Source: Bacillota bacterium
Lineage (GTDB): Bacteria; Bacillota; Clostridia; DSM-8532
Assembly (NCBI GenBank): GCA_023411795.1
Contig: JAEYOK010000011.1
Coordinates: 1-32,621 of the forward strand
Length of the DNA stretch: 32,621 nucleotides
Reading direction: 5' to 3'
Part shown: one piece after another, positions 1 to 8,642 of the stretch
How positions within the stretch are numbered: position 1 is the first letter of the stretch
Layout of the letters: every line of letters starts with the position of its first letter
Program-made: the position numbers and the translations under genes
The notes under the pieces: model-generated
Database searches by the model: none
What the model was told of the DNA's origin: nothing
What the model saw: the letters and a program-made list of their open reading frames with translations, nothing else

Positions 1-427
1 TGAGAAAATCCTTGAGGGTCTGGGCTTCGCCCATATTGGCAGAGGGAAGCTCTTCAACAAGCTGCAATCCGTTATGGTCATAGACATAGCGCCCCAGCGT
101 ATCTGCGCTGATAACATCATTTTGCCAAACGGATGCTCCACCGGTCTGAATGAACACCTTCACATTTTCAGGTAGCTCCACCGACATTAGTTCTGCAAGA
201 TCATTTGTGGCGGCGGCGTGATTGGTTTCCAAGTCACTTCCGCACAGATACCAGTAGATCGCCCATTCGGTGTCGGTAGACACGGTTTGTCCGCTGGTCT
301 CGGTGGGGGGATTATTTGGGGATACACTTTCTTCTTCACCGCAAGCGGTCATAGCAAATATCATTGTTATGCACAACAAAGCAATTAGAATCCTTTTCCA
401 TGCTGTCATTTCTAAGCTGTTTTTCAT
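1..427 (-). CDS. Clostripain-family (C11) cysteine peptidase lipoprotein, partial (N-terminal part)
   Basis: The first 142 codons are in the window; the rest lies beyond base 1. ATG at 427 follows a GGAGGAAGG ribosome-binding site. Residues 12-29 are hydrophobic and end in MTAC, a plausible lipobox, so the product is probably an exported lipoprotein. A Ser/Thr/Pro-rich linker leads into WAIYWYLCGSDLE...AATNDLAELM and a VFIQTGGAS segment. These match the first strands of clostripain-related C11 peptidases, where the Y-x-C-G-S-D-L-E block opens the fold. The catalytic His and Cys are expected beyond the window edge and cannot be checked, so activity is inferred from family only. It reads away from lemA in the same direction, 129 bases downstream of it. 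Confidence 0.8.
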   Translation of the reverse strand, partial: MKNSLEMTAWKRILIALLCITMIFAMTACGEEESVSPNNPPTETSGQTVSTDTEWAIYWYLCGSDLETNHAAATNDLAELMSVELPENVKVFIQTGGASVWQNDVISADTLGRYVYDHNGLQLVEELPSANMGEAQTLKDFL

Positions 428-503
428 TTGGGTCCTTCCTCCAAATTAGTAATAGTTTATGACTAATCATGCTGTACCATTTTTCCAAATGATATAGCCT
501 CTT

Positions 504-531
504 ATTGTACCAAGCCTTTGTAGTACGGCAA
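504..531 (-). promoter_or_regulatory. Possible promoter for the C11 peptidase gene
   Basis: On the minus strand, TTGCCG (531-526) and TACAAT (509-504) are 16 bases apart, 77 bases upstream of the ATG at 427. This is a consensus-like sigma-A arrangement found by eye only. No clear terminator separates it from lemA. Confidence 0.3.
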
Positions 532-556
532 CCTATCTTCATAACCGGCATGTTGC

Positions 557-1087
557 TTATGACTTCTGGTCATCCAAATAATATCTTTTGGAAAAACCAA
601 ACAATCTGCTAACAATGGAAACCGGAAACATACGAATTTCACGATTTAACTTGCTCACACTATTGTTGTATATCATGCTACTTGTACGTATTAGGTTTTC
701 ATACGTTTGAACGGCGTCCATTGTTTTTAAGTAACTCTGATATGCTTTTAGTTCGGGATATTGCTCAGAGACTATGGAGATTCGAACTAATGCTTCAGAG
801 ATAATTTTTTCCTGCTTTATAACCTCATCAGGAGTTGATTTTGCCGTGATTGAACTTCTTTCGGATTTAGTTGTTTTAATAATCGTTTCGCTCTCATTAG
901 GGGCATAACCCTTTGTCAGATCTAAGAGTGCCATTAAAGCATCGAAACGGCTTGACATTTGTACACCAATTTGGCTCATGGCGTGGTTTGTTTTTTCGTC
1001 CAGTATCACCAACCTGCGCTGGGTCGCCATTAGCCATAGAGCAATCAATATAATAAATGCAATTATTATCAGTAAAGCTGGTAACAT
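557..1087 (-). CDS. lemA: LemA family membrane-anchored protein
   Basis: 176 aa, close to the usual LemA length. One N-terminal membrane helix (about residues 3-20) is followed by RRLVILDEKTNHAMSQIGVQ, the family's first-helix signature (usually N/D-A-W-S-Q-I-D-V-Q). Then come RFDALMALLDLTKGYA, an EQYPELKA block and TYENLIRT...YNNSVSKLNREI, ending in FPVSIVSRLFGFSKRYY, the normal LemA C-terminus. LemA proteins are four-helix-bundle envelope proteins of unknown biochemical role. One deviation is a longer polar stretch at about 65-95. AGGAGG sits 8 bases before the ATG. It is divergent from the LytTR two-component system, with a 256-base intergenic region, so co-regulation is possible but not shown. 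Confidence 0.9.
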   Translation of the reverse strand: MLPALLIIIAFIILIALWLMATQRRLVILDEKTNHAMSQIGVQMSSRFDALMALLDLTKGYAPNESETIIKTTKSERSSITAKSTPDEVIKQEKIISEALVRISIVSEQYPELKAYQSYLKTMDAVQTYENLIRTSSMIYNNSVSKLNREIRMFPVSIVSRLFGFSKRYYLDDQKS

Positions 1088-1261
1088 AATAGAATCCTCC
1101 TGCTATAAACGGGCAGCTAGACATTTTGATTAATCTGTCAGCATCAATACAAAAAAAATTTCAACGTAGTCCTCCATTCTTTTCTGTAAACTTAATTCTC
1201 CTATCTAAAATCTATCAAACAAAAAGGTAAAAAAACCATTGTCTGCATGAAAGACTGCTTT

Positions 1262-1311
1262 TTCGACATGAAACAATAATCTTCGACTAACTTCAATTTT
1301 TATGTTAAACT
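1262..1311 (+). promoter_or_regulatory. Candidate promoter of the LytTR two-component operon with repeated TTCGAC
   Basis: TTCGAC at 1282-1287 could serve as -35. After 18 bases, TAAACT at 1306-1311 is preceded by TG-T, an extended -10. A second TTCGAC lies at 1262-1267, exactly 20 bp upstream, so the pair could be regulator half-sites on one face of the DNA. The rest of the 1088-1343 region is AT-rich, and I see no gene in it. Confidence 0.35.
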
Positions 1312-1343
1312 AGATTTGAACACTGTGATGATGAGGAATTCTT

Positions 1344-2066
1344 ATGCTAAGTATTGCAATATGTGATGACAATATAGATGATCTCTCTAATATTGCCTAT
1401 CTTGTAGACGAGTATAGGACATCAAAACATCTCAATTGTGAGTACGCAGTGTTTCATAATGGATTTGACCTGATGTCTTCGTTAAATAAGGGAAAAAGAT
1501 TTGATTTATACTGTCTGGATATAATTATGCCTGCTTATACAGGAATTGAGGTTGCGAAGGAAATTCGCCAGTTTGACAAGCTCGCTCCAATTATTTTTTT
1601 AACATCTTCACCGGAATTTGCTTTGGACAGTTATTCAGTAAATGCCGTAAATTATGTACTGAAGCCTATAACAAAAGAAAAGCTTTTCTTTTCGTTCGAT
1701 AAAGTATTGGAACATATGAAAATAGAACAGGATACTGCAATTGTTGTAAAGAGTAGCGAGGGAATACAGAAAATAATTGTTACCAATTTGGTTTATGCCG
1801 AAGTAGTAGGCAGAAATGTATTTTATAATCTCATTTCAGGCAAGACGATTGAATGTATTGAACCATTTTTGCCTGTCTGCGAAAATCTGTTGAAGTATGG
1901 CTATTTTTTTAAAACGCACCGTTCATATATTGTAAATATGCAATATATCGATTCAATCGGGAATGATACCTTAATCATGCAGACTGGATTATCTATCCCC
2001 ATAGCTCAAGGGAAAACACGGGAGATTAAGGAAAAGTATCTGGCTTTTCAGATGGAGGACGAATAG
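1344..2066 (+). CDS. LytTR-family response regulator (AgrA/ComE type)
   Basis: 240 aa. The receiver domain covers about residues 1-122, with the acidic pair D8/D9, phospho-acceptor D59 (in CLDIIMP), T87 and K107 (VLKP). A LytTR DNA-binding domain covers about 130-235, with the typical FFKTHRSYIVNMQYI block near its C-terminus. Such proteins bind direct repeats upstream of target promoters after phosphorylation by a cognate AgrC-like kinase. The start follows GAGGA by 6 bases. The kinase ATG is the very next base after this stop codon, so the two are one operon. I see no agrB or agrD-like peptide gene nearby, so the signal is unknown. Confidence 0.93.
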   Translation: MLSIAICDDNIDDLSNIAYLVDEYRTSKHLNCEYAVFHNGFDLMSSLNKGKRFDLYCLDIIMPAYTGIEVAKEIRQFDKLAPIIFLTSSPEFALDSYSVNAVNYVLKPITKEKLFFSFDKVLEHMKIEQDTAIVVKSSEGIQKIIVTNLVYAEVVGRNVFYNLISGKTIECIEPFLPVCENLLKYGYFFKTHRSYIVNMQYIDSIGNDTLIMQTGLSIPIAQGKTREIKEKYLAFQMEDE

Positions 2067-3332
2067 ATGCAAAGCTTGGTTATAATAAATTTTAGTTTTG
2101 TACTTTTATTTGGTATTATATTGTCTCTTTCTTTTGCAGATATCGGATTTAAAAGAAATAAAAAACAGTATTTTTTAGTCATTTGTTCCTTTGGTATAAT
2201 TCAGACCTTAGCTTATTTGATTCTAGGCGACGAATTTATGTTTAAAGCTTATCCAATGCTGATTCATTTTCCTTTGTTTTTGCTGCTACGATATTACTAT
2301 AAAAAAAGTACTCTTTTCTCTGGAATTTGTGTTTTGTCTGCATATTTGTTCTGCACACCGAGAAAGTGGATTGGGACCTTTATTTCATATTTCTGGGATT
2401 ACAATATCGGAGTCTCCTACATTGTTCAGATTATAGTAACCATTCCTCTTTTAATAGCTATTATAAAGTATATTAAACCTTATGTGGCAAGGTTGAGGTA
2501 TGAAGACAATAAGGTATTGGGGCTTTTTATTTCGGTTCCACTCATCTACTATATAATTGAATATTACCTTACAATCTATACGGATTTGCTTTATCAGGGC
2601 GGAGCTGTTATTGTGGAATTCATGGATGCTGCTGTGGTTAGTATTTACTTTGTTTTTTCTATTATATTTTTGAAAACCCTTTATCAAAAAAAAGAAATCG
2701 AAGTAGAACAAGCGACTTTAAGAATTATAGCAAACCAATCGCATAATGAAATAGAAGCTCTGCGACGGTCCCAAAAGCAGGCTGCTATTTATCGTCATGA
2801 TTTAAGGCATCATCTGAATTATATAAATGCCTGTATTTCTCAAAACAGGCTGGGGGATGCTGCTAATTATATAGAAAATGTATGCGACGAGATTGATAAT
2901 TCTAGGATAATACAGTTTTCAGAAAATGAGACTATAAATCTTATTTTATCTTCATACGCTACTAAGGCTGGCGAGAAGGGAATTCAAAGTGAGATTAAGA
3001 TTACAACAACTGATTTTAGTAGATTTTCCATTCCGGATTTGTGTAGTCTGCTTTCCAATGCCTTAGAAAATGCCATACATGCCAATGAAAAGATAGTTGA
3101 TGACAATGGGCGCTATATGAAACTACGTATTTATTCAAAGAACAATAAGCTCTGTATTGATTTGCGAAACAGTTATCAAGCAGAAATAGTATTTGAGCAA
3201 GGACTCCCTGTTTCAAAAGAAAAAGAATATGGAATTGGCATAAAAAGTATGGTTTATATTGTGGAGAAATATCGTGGTGTTTATCAGTTCACAGCAAAAG
3301 ACGGCGCCTTTATTTTCCAGACAGCGATATAG
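2067..3332 (+). CDS. AgrC-like sensor histidine kinase (GHKL ATPase)
   Basis: 421 aa. About six hydrophobic segments fill residues 5-205, the layout of AgrC/ComD-type peptide-sensing kinases. A cytoplasmic helix leads to YRHDLRHHL, with H244 as the likely phosphorylated histidine. The ATPase domain follows: N-box LLSNALENAIHAN (N331, N335) and a late G-box EYGIGIKSM (387-395). This is the short HATPase_c_5-type domain lacking a classical long D-box. The ATG directly abuts the response-regulator stop (zero gap), with GGAGG inside the end of the upstream gene, indicating translational coupling. The gene ends 5 bases before the left arm of a large palindrome that probably terminates the transcript. 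The ligand is unknown. Confidence 0.92.
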   Translation: MQSLVIINFSFVLLFGIILSLSFADIGFKRNKKQYFLVICSFGIIQTLAYLILGDEFMFKAYPMLIHFPLFLLLRYYYKKSTLFSGICVLSAYLFCTPRKWIGTFISYFWDYNIGVSYIVQIIVTIPLLIAIIKYIKPYVARLRYEDNKVLGLFISVPLIYYIIEYYLTIYTDLLYQGGAVIVEFMDAAVVSIYFVFSIIFLKTLYQKKEIEVEQATLRIIANQSHNEIEALRRSQKQAAIYRHDLRHHLNYINACISQNRLGDAANYIENVCDEIDNSRIIQFSENETINLILSSYATKAGEKGIQSEIKITTTDFSRFSIPDLCSLLSNALENAIHANEKIVDDNGRYMKLRIYSKNNKLCIDLRNSYQAEIVFEQGLPVSKEKEYGIGIKSMVYIVEKYRGVYQFTAKDGAFIFQTAI

Positions 3333-3337
3333 ACAGG

Positions 3338-3389
3338 GTTAGACAGGGGGACGGTTCTGCTGTCTGGCAGAACCGTCCCCCTGTCTAAC
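3338..3389. repeat. Perfect inverted repeat, 23-bp arms: REP-like element and probable terminator
   Basis: Arms 3338-3360 and 3367-3389 are perfectly complementary over 23 bp around a 6-base loop (TGTCTG). The core is GACAGGGGGACGGTTCTGC. A direct copy of TAGACAGGG (3330-3338 and 3340-3348) precedes it, overlapping the kinase stop codon. From general knowledge, palindromes built on GGGGACGGTTCT recur in many Clostridia genomes as dispersed repeats. The hairpin would stop or shield transcripts of the kinase operon. Only one copy is in this window. Confidence 0.8.
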
Positions 3390-3466
3390 ATTCTATTTTT
3401 CTATTGTTTTACCTGTAGCTTTATTATAAAATGATGATATAAGACAAACTTTGTATTATTTCAACA

Positions 3467-3472
3467 TATAAT
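3467..3472 (+). promoter_or_regulatory. Possible -10 element upstream of flhA
   Basis: A perfect TATAAT lies 60 bases upstream of the flhA start, in the otherwise featureless AT-rich stretch 3390-3520. No good -35 is found at 16-18 bases and no sigma-28-type GCCGATAA is visible. The operon needs some promoter here because the palindrome at 3338-3389 isolates it from the kinase genes. Confidence 0.3.
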
Positions 3473-3532
3473 GAGAAATAACAAATTTGTTAAGTTACTA
3501 AAGAAAATGGTATTTATGCCGGAGGAAGTTAA

Positions 3533-5557
3533 ATGAACAACAGAAATCTGATGGTAGCCATAAGCGTGGTTTTCATAGTACTTTTTATCATCGTGCCCAT
3601 TCCTACTTTTCTGTTGGATGTCCTTTTAGTCATTAATATTACTCTGTCTTTGTTAATATTATTGAACGCCATTTATGCCACTGATGCACTTTCAATGGCA
3701 GCATTTCCTACGATGCTTCTATTTACTACTCTTTATCGATTATCCTTAAACATTGTAGCTATACGCTTGATAATAGGTCAAGGTGAAGCAGGCGTGGTTA
3801 TCGAAAGCTTTGGTACGTTTGTCGGTGGGGATAATCTGGTAGTCGGTGTTATCGTATTTTTGGTTATTATGATTGTCCAATTTATGGTTATTACAAAAGG
3901 CGCCGAGCGTGTATCTGAGGTTGCGGCTCGTTTTACACTGGACGCTATGCCAGGTAAACAGATGGCTATCGATGCAGACTTGAACTCAGGCCTTATAAAT
4001 GATACCGAAGCTAAGGAAAGGCGTAAGAGAATTCAAAGAGAAGCAGATTTCTACGGTTCCATGGACGGTGCTACAAAGTTTGTTAAGAACGATGCGGTTG
4101 CCGGTATTCTTATTGTGTTCGTAAATCTAATCGGCGGTATTGTCATGGGCATGATATTCCTCGGGAAGTCTTTCGAGGAAGCTATTTCGCTTTATGCTAT
4201 ATTGACTATCGGTAATGGCCTAGTCGGTCAAATACCTTCTCTGTTAATTGCTGTTGCAACAGGTATTATTGTCACACGTGCAGCTTCTGATGGAGATCTT
4301 GGCAGTGATATTGTAAAACAGCTATTTGATAGTCCTAAGGTTCTTTATATAGGGGCAGGTGGCTGTGTTGTATTAGTACCTATTCTGAGGAACTGGTCTT
4401 TGTTGCTTATGGCTGGTTTACTTATTTACCTGGGTATACAAATTCAAAATAAAACAGAAAAGGTTACTAAAGCTGAAGAGCTTAAAGTCGAGGAGCAGGA
4501 AGTAGAGGAAATCAGAAAACCGGAGAATGTGGTTTCCTTACTTCAGGTAGATCCAATAGAGCTTGAATTTGGCTATGCTATTATTCCACTTGCAGATAAG
4601 AATCAAGGTGGAGATTTACTGGACAGAGTTGTTATGATAAGGCGGCAACTTGCCCTTGAGCTGGGTGTTGTCGTTCCTGTTATAAGGCTTAGAGATAATA
4701 TTCAGCTTTCACCAAACCAGTATATTATAAAGATTAAGGGTGTTGAGGTTGCAAGCGGTGAGCTTATGATGGATCATTTTATGGCAATGAATCCGGGCAG
4801 CGCTGATGAAGATATCAAGGGTATACCCACAATGGAACCTGCTTTTGGGTTGCCTGCCATTTGGATTCCGGAGTCCATACGTGATAAAGCAGAGGTTATG
4901 GGCTATACTGTCGTAGATGCACCGTCCATTGTGGCAACTCATATGACTGAAATAGTGAGAAGACATATTCATGAATTGTTAGGAAGGCAGGATGTTCAGA
5001 CTCTTATTGATAATGTAAGAACAACATTCCCTGCCATTGTGGATGAATTAATACCAAAGATTATGACTTTGGGCGAAATTCAAAAGGTTCTGGCCAATCT
5101 TTTAAGAGAAGGTGTTTCCATAAGAGATATGGTCACTATTCTGGAAACTTTGGCTGACTTTGCTCCTGTGACCAGAGATCCCGACATGCTGACAGAATAT
5201 GTTCGTCAAGGTCTGGGAAGAGCGATTTCAAAAAGCTATCTGAGCGGCAAAAATTCAGAGGTTATTACTTTGGATCCCAAACTTGAGCAGATGATATTGG
5301 ATTCTGTTCAAAAAACGGAAGCCGGTTCATATATGGCTATGGAACCGTCGATTAGTAATAAAATAGTAAATAATACCGCAAGCTTGTCGGAAAAGATGGT
5401 GCAATCGGGCAAACAACCCGTTATACTTGCATCGCCAATTGTAAGATTATATTTTAAACGTCTTACCGAGCATGCGATACCCGGGCTGGTAGTATTGTCA
5501 TATAATGAGCTGGATCCCAGCCTAGAGGTTAATGCTGTAGGTATGGTAACTATTTAA
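3533..5557 (+). CDS. flhA: Flagellar biosynthesis protein FlhA
   Basis: 674 aa, full family length. FlhA is the major export-gate component of the flagellar type III secretion system. Its N-terminal half (about 8 membrane helices, residues 5-310) conducts export and its cytoplasmic half docks chaperone-substrate complexes. The FHIPEP-family loop is clear at 124-153 (AERVSEVAARFTLDAMPGKQ, then MAIDADL), followed by FYGSMDGATKFVKNDA (173-188). The cytoplasmic domain starts near 345 and ends with VVLSYNEL, as in homologues. GGAGG sits 8 bases before the ATG. In many relatives flhB and the fliPQR genes directly precede flhA; here the upstream neighbour is an unrelated two-component system, so the export genes must lie elsewhere. 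Confidence 0.97.
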   Translation: MNNRNLMVAISVVFIVLFIIVPIPTFLLDVLLVINITLSLLILLNAIYATDALSMAAFPTMLLFTTLYRLSLNIVAIRLIIGQGEAGVVIESFGTFVGGDNLVVGVIVFLVIMIVQFMVITKGAERVSEVAARFTLDAMPGKQMAIDADLNSGLINDTEAKERRKRIQREADFYGSMDGATKFVKNDAVAGILIVFVNLIGGIVMGMIFLGKSFEEAISLYAILTIGNGLVGQIPSLLIAVATGIIVTRAASDGDLGSDIVKQLFDSPKVLYIGAGGCVVLVPILRNWSLLLMAGLLIYLGIQIQNKTEKVTKAEELKVEEQEVEEIRKPENVVSLLQVDPIELEFGYAIIPLADKNQGGDLLDRVVMIRRQLALELGVVVPVIRLRDNIQLSPNQYIIKIKGVEVASGELMMDHFMAMNPGSADEDIKGIPTMEPAFGLPAIWIPESIRDKAEVMGYTVVDAPSIVATHMTEIVRRHIHELLGRQDVQTLIDNVRTTFPAIVDELIPKIMTLGEIQKVLANLLREGVSIRDMVTILETLADFAPVTRDPDMLTEYVRQGLGRAISKSYLSGKNSEVITLDPKLEQMILDSVQKTEAGSYMAMEPSISNKIVNNTASLSEKMVQSGKQPVILASPIVRLYFKRLTEHAIPGLVVLSYNELDPSLEVNAVGMVTI

Positions 5558-5578
5558 GGGAAAGGGCCGGATTAGAGG

Positions 5579-6943
5579 ATGAAGATTCGCAGGTACACAT
5601 GCAAGGATATGCAAGAGGCCTTGCTCAAGGTTAAGATGGACCTTGGCAGTGAAGCTGTGATAATGAACAGCAAGAAGGTTAAGCCTAAGGGCCTGAAGGG
5701 CTTATTTTCCAAGCCTATGATAGAGGTTGTAGCCGCGATAGACGATGACTATGTCCGGACTGTAAAGCCAAAATACAATCAAAGACAAGTACCTGTATAT
5801 GACGTCTATCAACCCCAACCTATCCCGGTACAGGCTTCAGTAAATGAGAACTTCTCGGTGCCTAATGTACAGCAAGCGATGGCAGTTGATAAAGCCGAAG
5901 AGGATCGAAGTGTTAAACAGAATATCGAACAGCGCAAAATTACCGAACTGGAAGATAAGGTTAAAAGCATGGAGAGCATGCTTGATAAAATATATGAGGT
6001 CATTCAGAAAAGCAATACGCCTAATAACGAACAGGATTCAACCGTCAACCAACAGGTTTCAGCCAATAGTCAAAAAATCTCAGCGGATCATTCGAATATT
6101 CACACAACTCAGGAGCAATTTTCAGTAGTCGAGGAAATTGAGCCAACAATCGAATTTCAGACAGACGCCCTTATTTCTTTGAGAAATGACCTTTTTGATA
6201 AGGATGTTGAACCGAAGCTTATAGAAAAAATTCTTGAAAAAATTAGAGAAAGATGTGGCAAGAAATTAAATAAAGAAGAGGTATACAGTCTCGCGGCTAA
6301 GGTTATGACTGTTTTGCTGGGCGAGCCCGAACCAATTAAATTGATTGAAGGGAAGAAACCCCATGTTGCAATTTTTATTGGCCCCACAGGTGTAGGCAAG
6401 ACGACTACTTTGGCTAAAATTGCAGCGGATTTTACTTTTCGCCAGAATAAAGTTGGTCTAATAACCGCAGACACCTATAGGATAGCAGCAGTTGAACAAT
6501 TGAAGACTTATGCCGAGATATTAAACTTAAAGGTTACCGTAGTTTATTCTCCCAGCGAGATAAAGGATGCTGTTGAACGCCTCAGTGACTGTGATTTGAT
6601 TTTAATTGATACGGCCGGAAGGAGCCATAAGAACAAAACTCATTTTGATGAACTCAAAGCTCTGGTTAACGCTGTAAATGCAGATGAGACATATCTGGTT
6701 ATGAGTAGTAACACAAGTAGAATCGCTGTCAGAGAGATTTTGGAATACTATGCCTTTATTAAAAACTATAAGCTCCTTTTCACAAAATTAGATGAGTCGC
6801 CTGTCACAGGAGTGATTCTTAATGCCAGATATATGACAGGTAAGCCTCTTTCTTATACCACAGCAGGCCAGAGTGTACCCGACGATCTGGATATAGCCAA
6901 TGTAAGGCAGTTGGTCACAGGTATTCTCGATGGCAGTAACTAG
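5579..6943 (+). CDS. flhF: Flagellar biosynthesis GTPase FlhF
   Basis: 454 aa, an SRP-type GTPase that helps place flagella. The N-terminus (MKIRRYTCKDMQEALLKVKM) is the conserved FlhF B-domain start. Residues 60-205 form a low-complexity, Gln/Ser-rich and coiled region that varies in this family. The NG domain carries the P-loop GPTGVGKTT (268-276), TADTYRIAAVEQLKTYAE, DTAGR (D344) and TKLDES (402-407). It lies 21 bases after flhA and 35 before flhG, the common flhA-flhF-flhG order. FlhG is expected to stimulate its GTPase activity through the basic N-terminus. Confidence 0.96.
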   Translation: MKIRRYTCKDMQEALLKVKMDLGSEAVIMNSKKVKPKGLKGLFSKPMIEVVAAIDDDYVRTVKPKYNQRQVPVYDVYQPQPIPVQASVNENFSVPNVQQAMAVDKAEEDRSVKQNIEQRKITELEDKVKSMESMLDKIYEVIQKSNTPNNEQDSTVNQQVSANSQKISADHSNIHTTQEQFSVVEEIEPTIEFQTDALISLRNDLFDKDVEPKLIEKILEKIRERCGKKLNKEEVYSLAAKVMTVLLGEPEPIKLIEGKKPHVAIFIGPTGVGKTTTLAKIAADFTFRQNKVGLITADTYRIAAVEQLKTYAEILNLKVTVVYSPSEIKDAVERLSDCDLILIDTAGRSHKNKTHFDELKALVNAVNADETYLVMSSNTSRIAVREILEYYAFIKNYKLLFTKLDESPVTGVILNARYMTGKPLSYTTAGQSVPDDLDIANVRQLVTGILDGSN

Positions 6944-6978
6944 CCGAATCCGGATTAAGGTGAGGTGTTAATATACTG

Positions 6979-7884
6979 ATGAATGATCAAGCAGATATGC
7001 TTAGAAAAATAGTAAATATGAAATCCGAGAATCCACAAGCCAGTCCTTCGGAGAAAAATACGGATAAAAATCCGGAAAAAAGCGCAAGGGTTATTACGGT
7101 CACAAGCGGAAAAGGTGGTGTTGGAAAAACCAACATTACTATCAATCTTGCGTTGGCATTAAGCAAGATGGGGATGAAGGTGGTAATATTGGATGTGGAT
7201 TTTGGGTTGGCCAATATTGATGTTCTGTTTGGAATTATCCCTAAATATACCTTGCTGGATCTAATACATGATGAAAAAAGTATATTTGAGGTACTCACCG
7301 ATGGGCCCGATAATATAAAATTTCTCTCAGGGGGATCTGGAGTAGAAGAGCTTATCCGGCTTGACCGAAAAAAACTCAGAAAATTTGTCACCAGTATTGG
7401 ACTGTTAGACAAACTGTTTGATGTGATTCTAATTGATACGGGAGCAGGCCTTTCACAAAGTGTCATGAGTTTTATTATGGCAGCAGATGAGGTTCTTCTG
7501 GTAACAACGCCTGAACCTACCGCTATAACAGATGCATACGCTCTGGTAAAAATGGTTTCGCGTCGCGACAAAAAGAAGCCTATAAACATTGTTGTTAATA
7601 AAGCTGACAGTGTTAAAGAGGCAGAAGAGATAGCCAACAAATTAAGCGTTGTATCTCAGAAATTTTTATCTTTGAAGCTGATAAAACTTGGGTATATATT
7701 ATATGATGATAACGTGACGAAAAGTGTAAAAATGCAGAAGCCTTTTAGCCTTTATAATCCAAATTGTCAGGCAGCTAAAAACATTTCTGAAATCGCATCA
7801 AAGCTGTTTTCGCAAAAGTTGTCGGAAGATGGTAGGGGAGCAAAGGGATTTATTTCGAAACTATTGTCTATTTTTGGTGTATGA
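6979..7884 (+). CDS. flhG: Flagellar number regulator FlhG (YlxH, MinD-like ATPase)
   Basis: 301 aa. A ParA/MinD-type ATPase with deviant Walker A SGKGGVGKTN (residues 43-52), the MinD-like DVDFGLANIDVLFG, Walker B VILIDTGAG and TPEPTAITDAYALVK. The N-terminus is polar and contains a DQADMLRKIV-like segment; in FlhG proteins a comparable short helix activates FlhF. The C-terminus is amphipathic (FISKLLSIFGV), consistent with MinD-style membrane targeting. TGAGGTG precedes the start at a somewhat long 12 bases. With FlhF it sets flagellar number and position. Confidence 0.95.
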   Translation: MNDQADMLRKIVNMKSENPQASPSEKNTDKNPEKSARVITVTSGKGGVGKTNITINLALALSKMGMKVVILDVDFGLANIDVLFGIIPKYTLLDLIHDEKSIFEVLTDGPDNIKFLSGGSGVEELIRLDRKKLRKFVTSIGLLDKLFDVILIDTGAGLSQSVMSFIMAADEVLLVTTPEPTAITDAYALVKMVSRRDKKKPINIVVNKADSVKEAEEIANKLSVVSQKFLSLKLIKLGYILYDDNVTKSVKMQKPFSLYNPNCQAAKNISEIASKLFSQKLSEDGRGAKGFISKLLSIFGV

Positions 7885-7961
7885 AAAGAGCAAACTATGT
7901 TATACTTTACTTAAATTGAAGCTTGAGAAACTAATATGATAAAATTGCAGAGGTTAATTGA

Positions 7962-8642
7962 ATGGAAACAATCAGACTTACCCTCGGGAATAAGCTTGAG
8001 GTAGAGCTTTTTAACCAAAACAATGAACGTATACCGCCGCAATTAGTTTCGCAATTTGAAAGGTTTTTACCAGACGGAAGTATTGAGGTATTAGCTCCAA
8101 TACATAGCGGAAGAATTTATCCGGTGCGTCGCGGCGTTGAAATGGACATTATCTATCAGCGCCAGGGTGATCTTTATAAGTTCCGAGCGGTGGCACTTGA
8201 AAGAACATTTGCAGGCAATATTTATCTTTTAAGAATAATGCCAATATCCGGTGAAGAACACCTTCAGAGAAGATTTTTCTTCCGTTATAACTGCATACTG
8301 GATATTTGCTATAGAATGTTTGCGAATAAAGACACAAAAAGCGAAGAAAGAGGCTCTTTTATTAAATCAATAATTAAAGATATTAGCGGCGGCGGATTGT
8401 GCTTATTTATCAATGAAAAACCCGGTTATGGTTATTATGTTGAGGGTAATTTAGATATTGGATCGAATTTACATTTTATTGGTCGCATTGTTAGGGTAAT
8501 TAACATACATGACAAAGGTCCATACAAATATGAAGTGGGAATTGAGTTTATAGATATCAAAGACCTGGAGAGGGAAAAGGTTATCAGTTTTATTTTTGAC
8601 TCCCAGAGAAAATCGCTGAAAAAAGGCTGGTCAACCAAATGA
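7962..8642 (+). CDS. PilZ-domain c-di-GMP receptor, flagellar brake (YcgR/MotI-like)
   Basis: 226 aa. The N-terminal YcgR-like domain (about 1-95) precedes a PilZ domain with the two c-di-GMP-binding motifs: R104-xxx-R108 (in QRRFFFR) and D140-x-S-x-x-G (DISGGG). Such proteins slow or stop the flagellar motor when c-di-GMP is high (YcgR in enterics, MotI/YpfA in Bacillus). Its stop overlaps the cheB start (ATGA), so it is translationally coupled to the chemotaxis genes. The 77-base gap after flhG is the largest between flhA and cheC and could hold a promoter, but I see no clear one. Confidence 0.9.
   Translation: METIRLTLGNKLEVELFNQNNERIPPQLVSQFERFLPDGSIEVLAPIHSGRIYPVRRGVEMDIIYQRQGDLYKFRAVALERTFAGNIYLLRIMPISGEEHLQRRFFFRYNCILDICYRMFANKDTKSEERGSFIKSIIKDISGGGLCLFINEKPGYGYYVEGNLDIGSNLHFIGRIVRVINIHDKGPYKYEVGIEFIDIKDLEREKVISFIFDSQRKSLKKGWSTK

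Noticed and set aside
336..551. Minus-strand frame of 71 codons between the C11 peptidase and lemA
   Set aside because: It overlaps the start of the clearly recognisable C11 peptidase in another frame and shows no motif; its 5' part is the promoter region.
3390..3532. c-di-GMP (GEMM) or other riboswitch before flhA
   Set aside because: None of the conserved GEMM core sequences is present; the stretch is plain AT-rich DNA.
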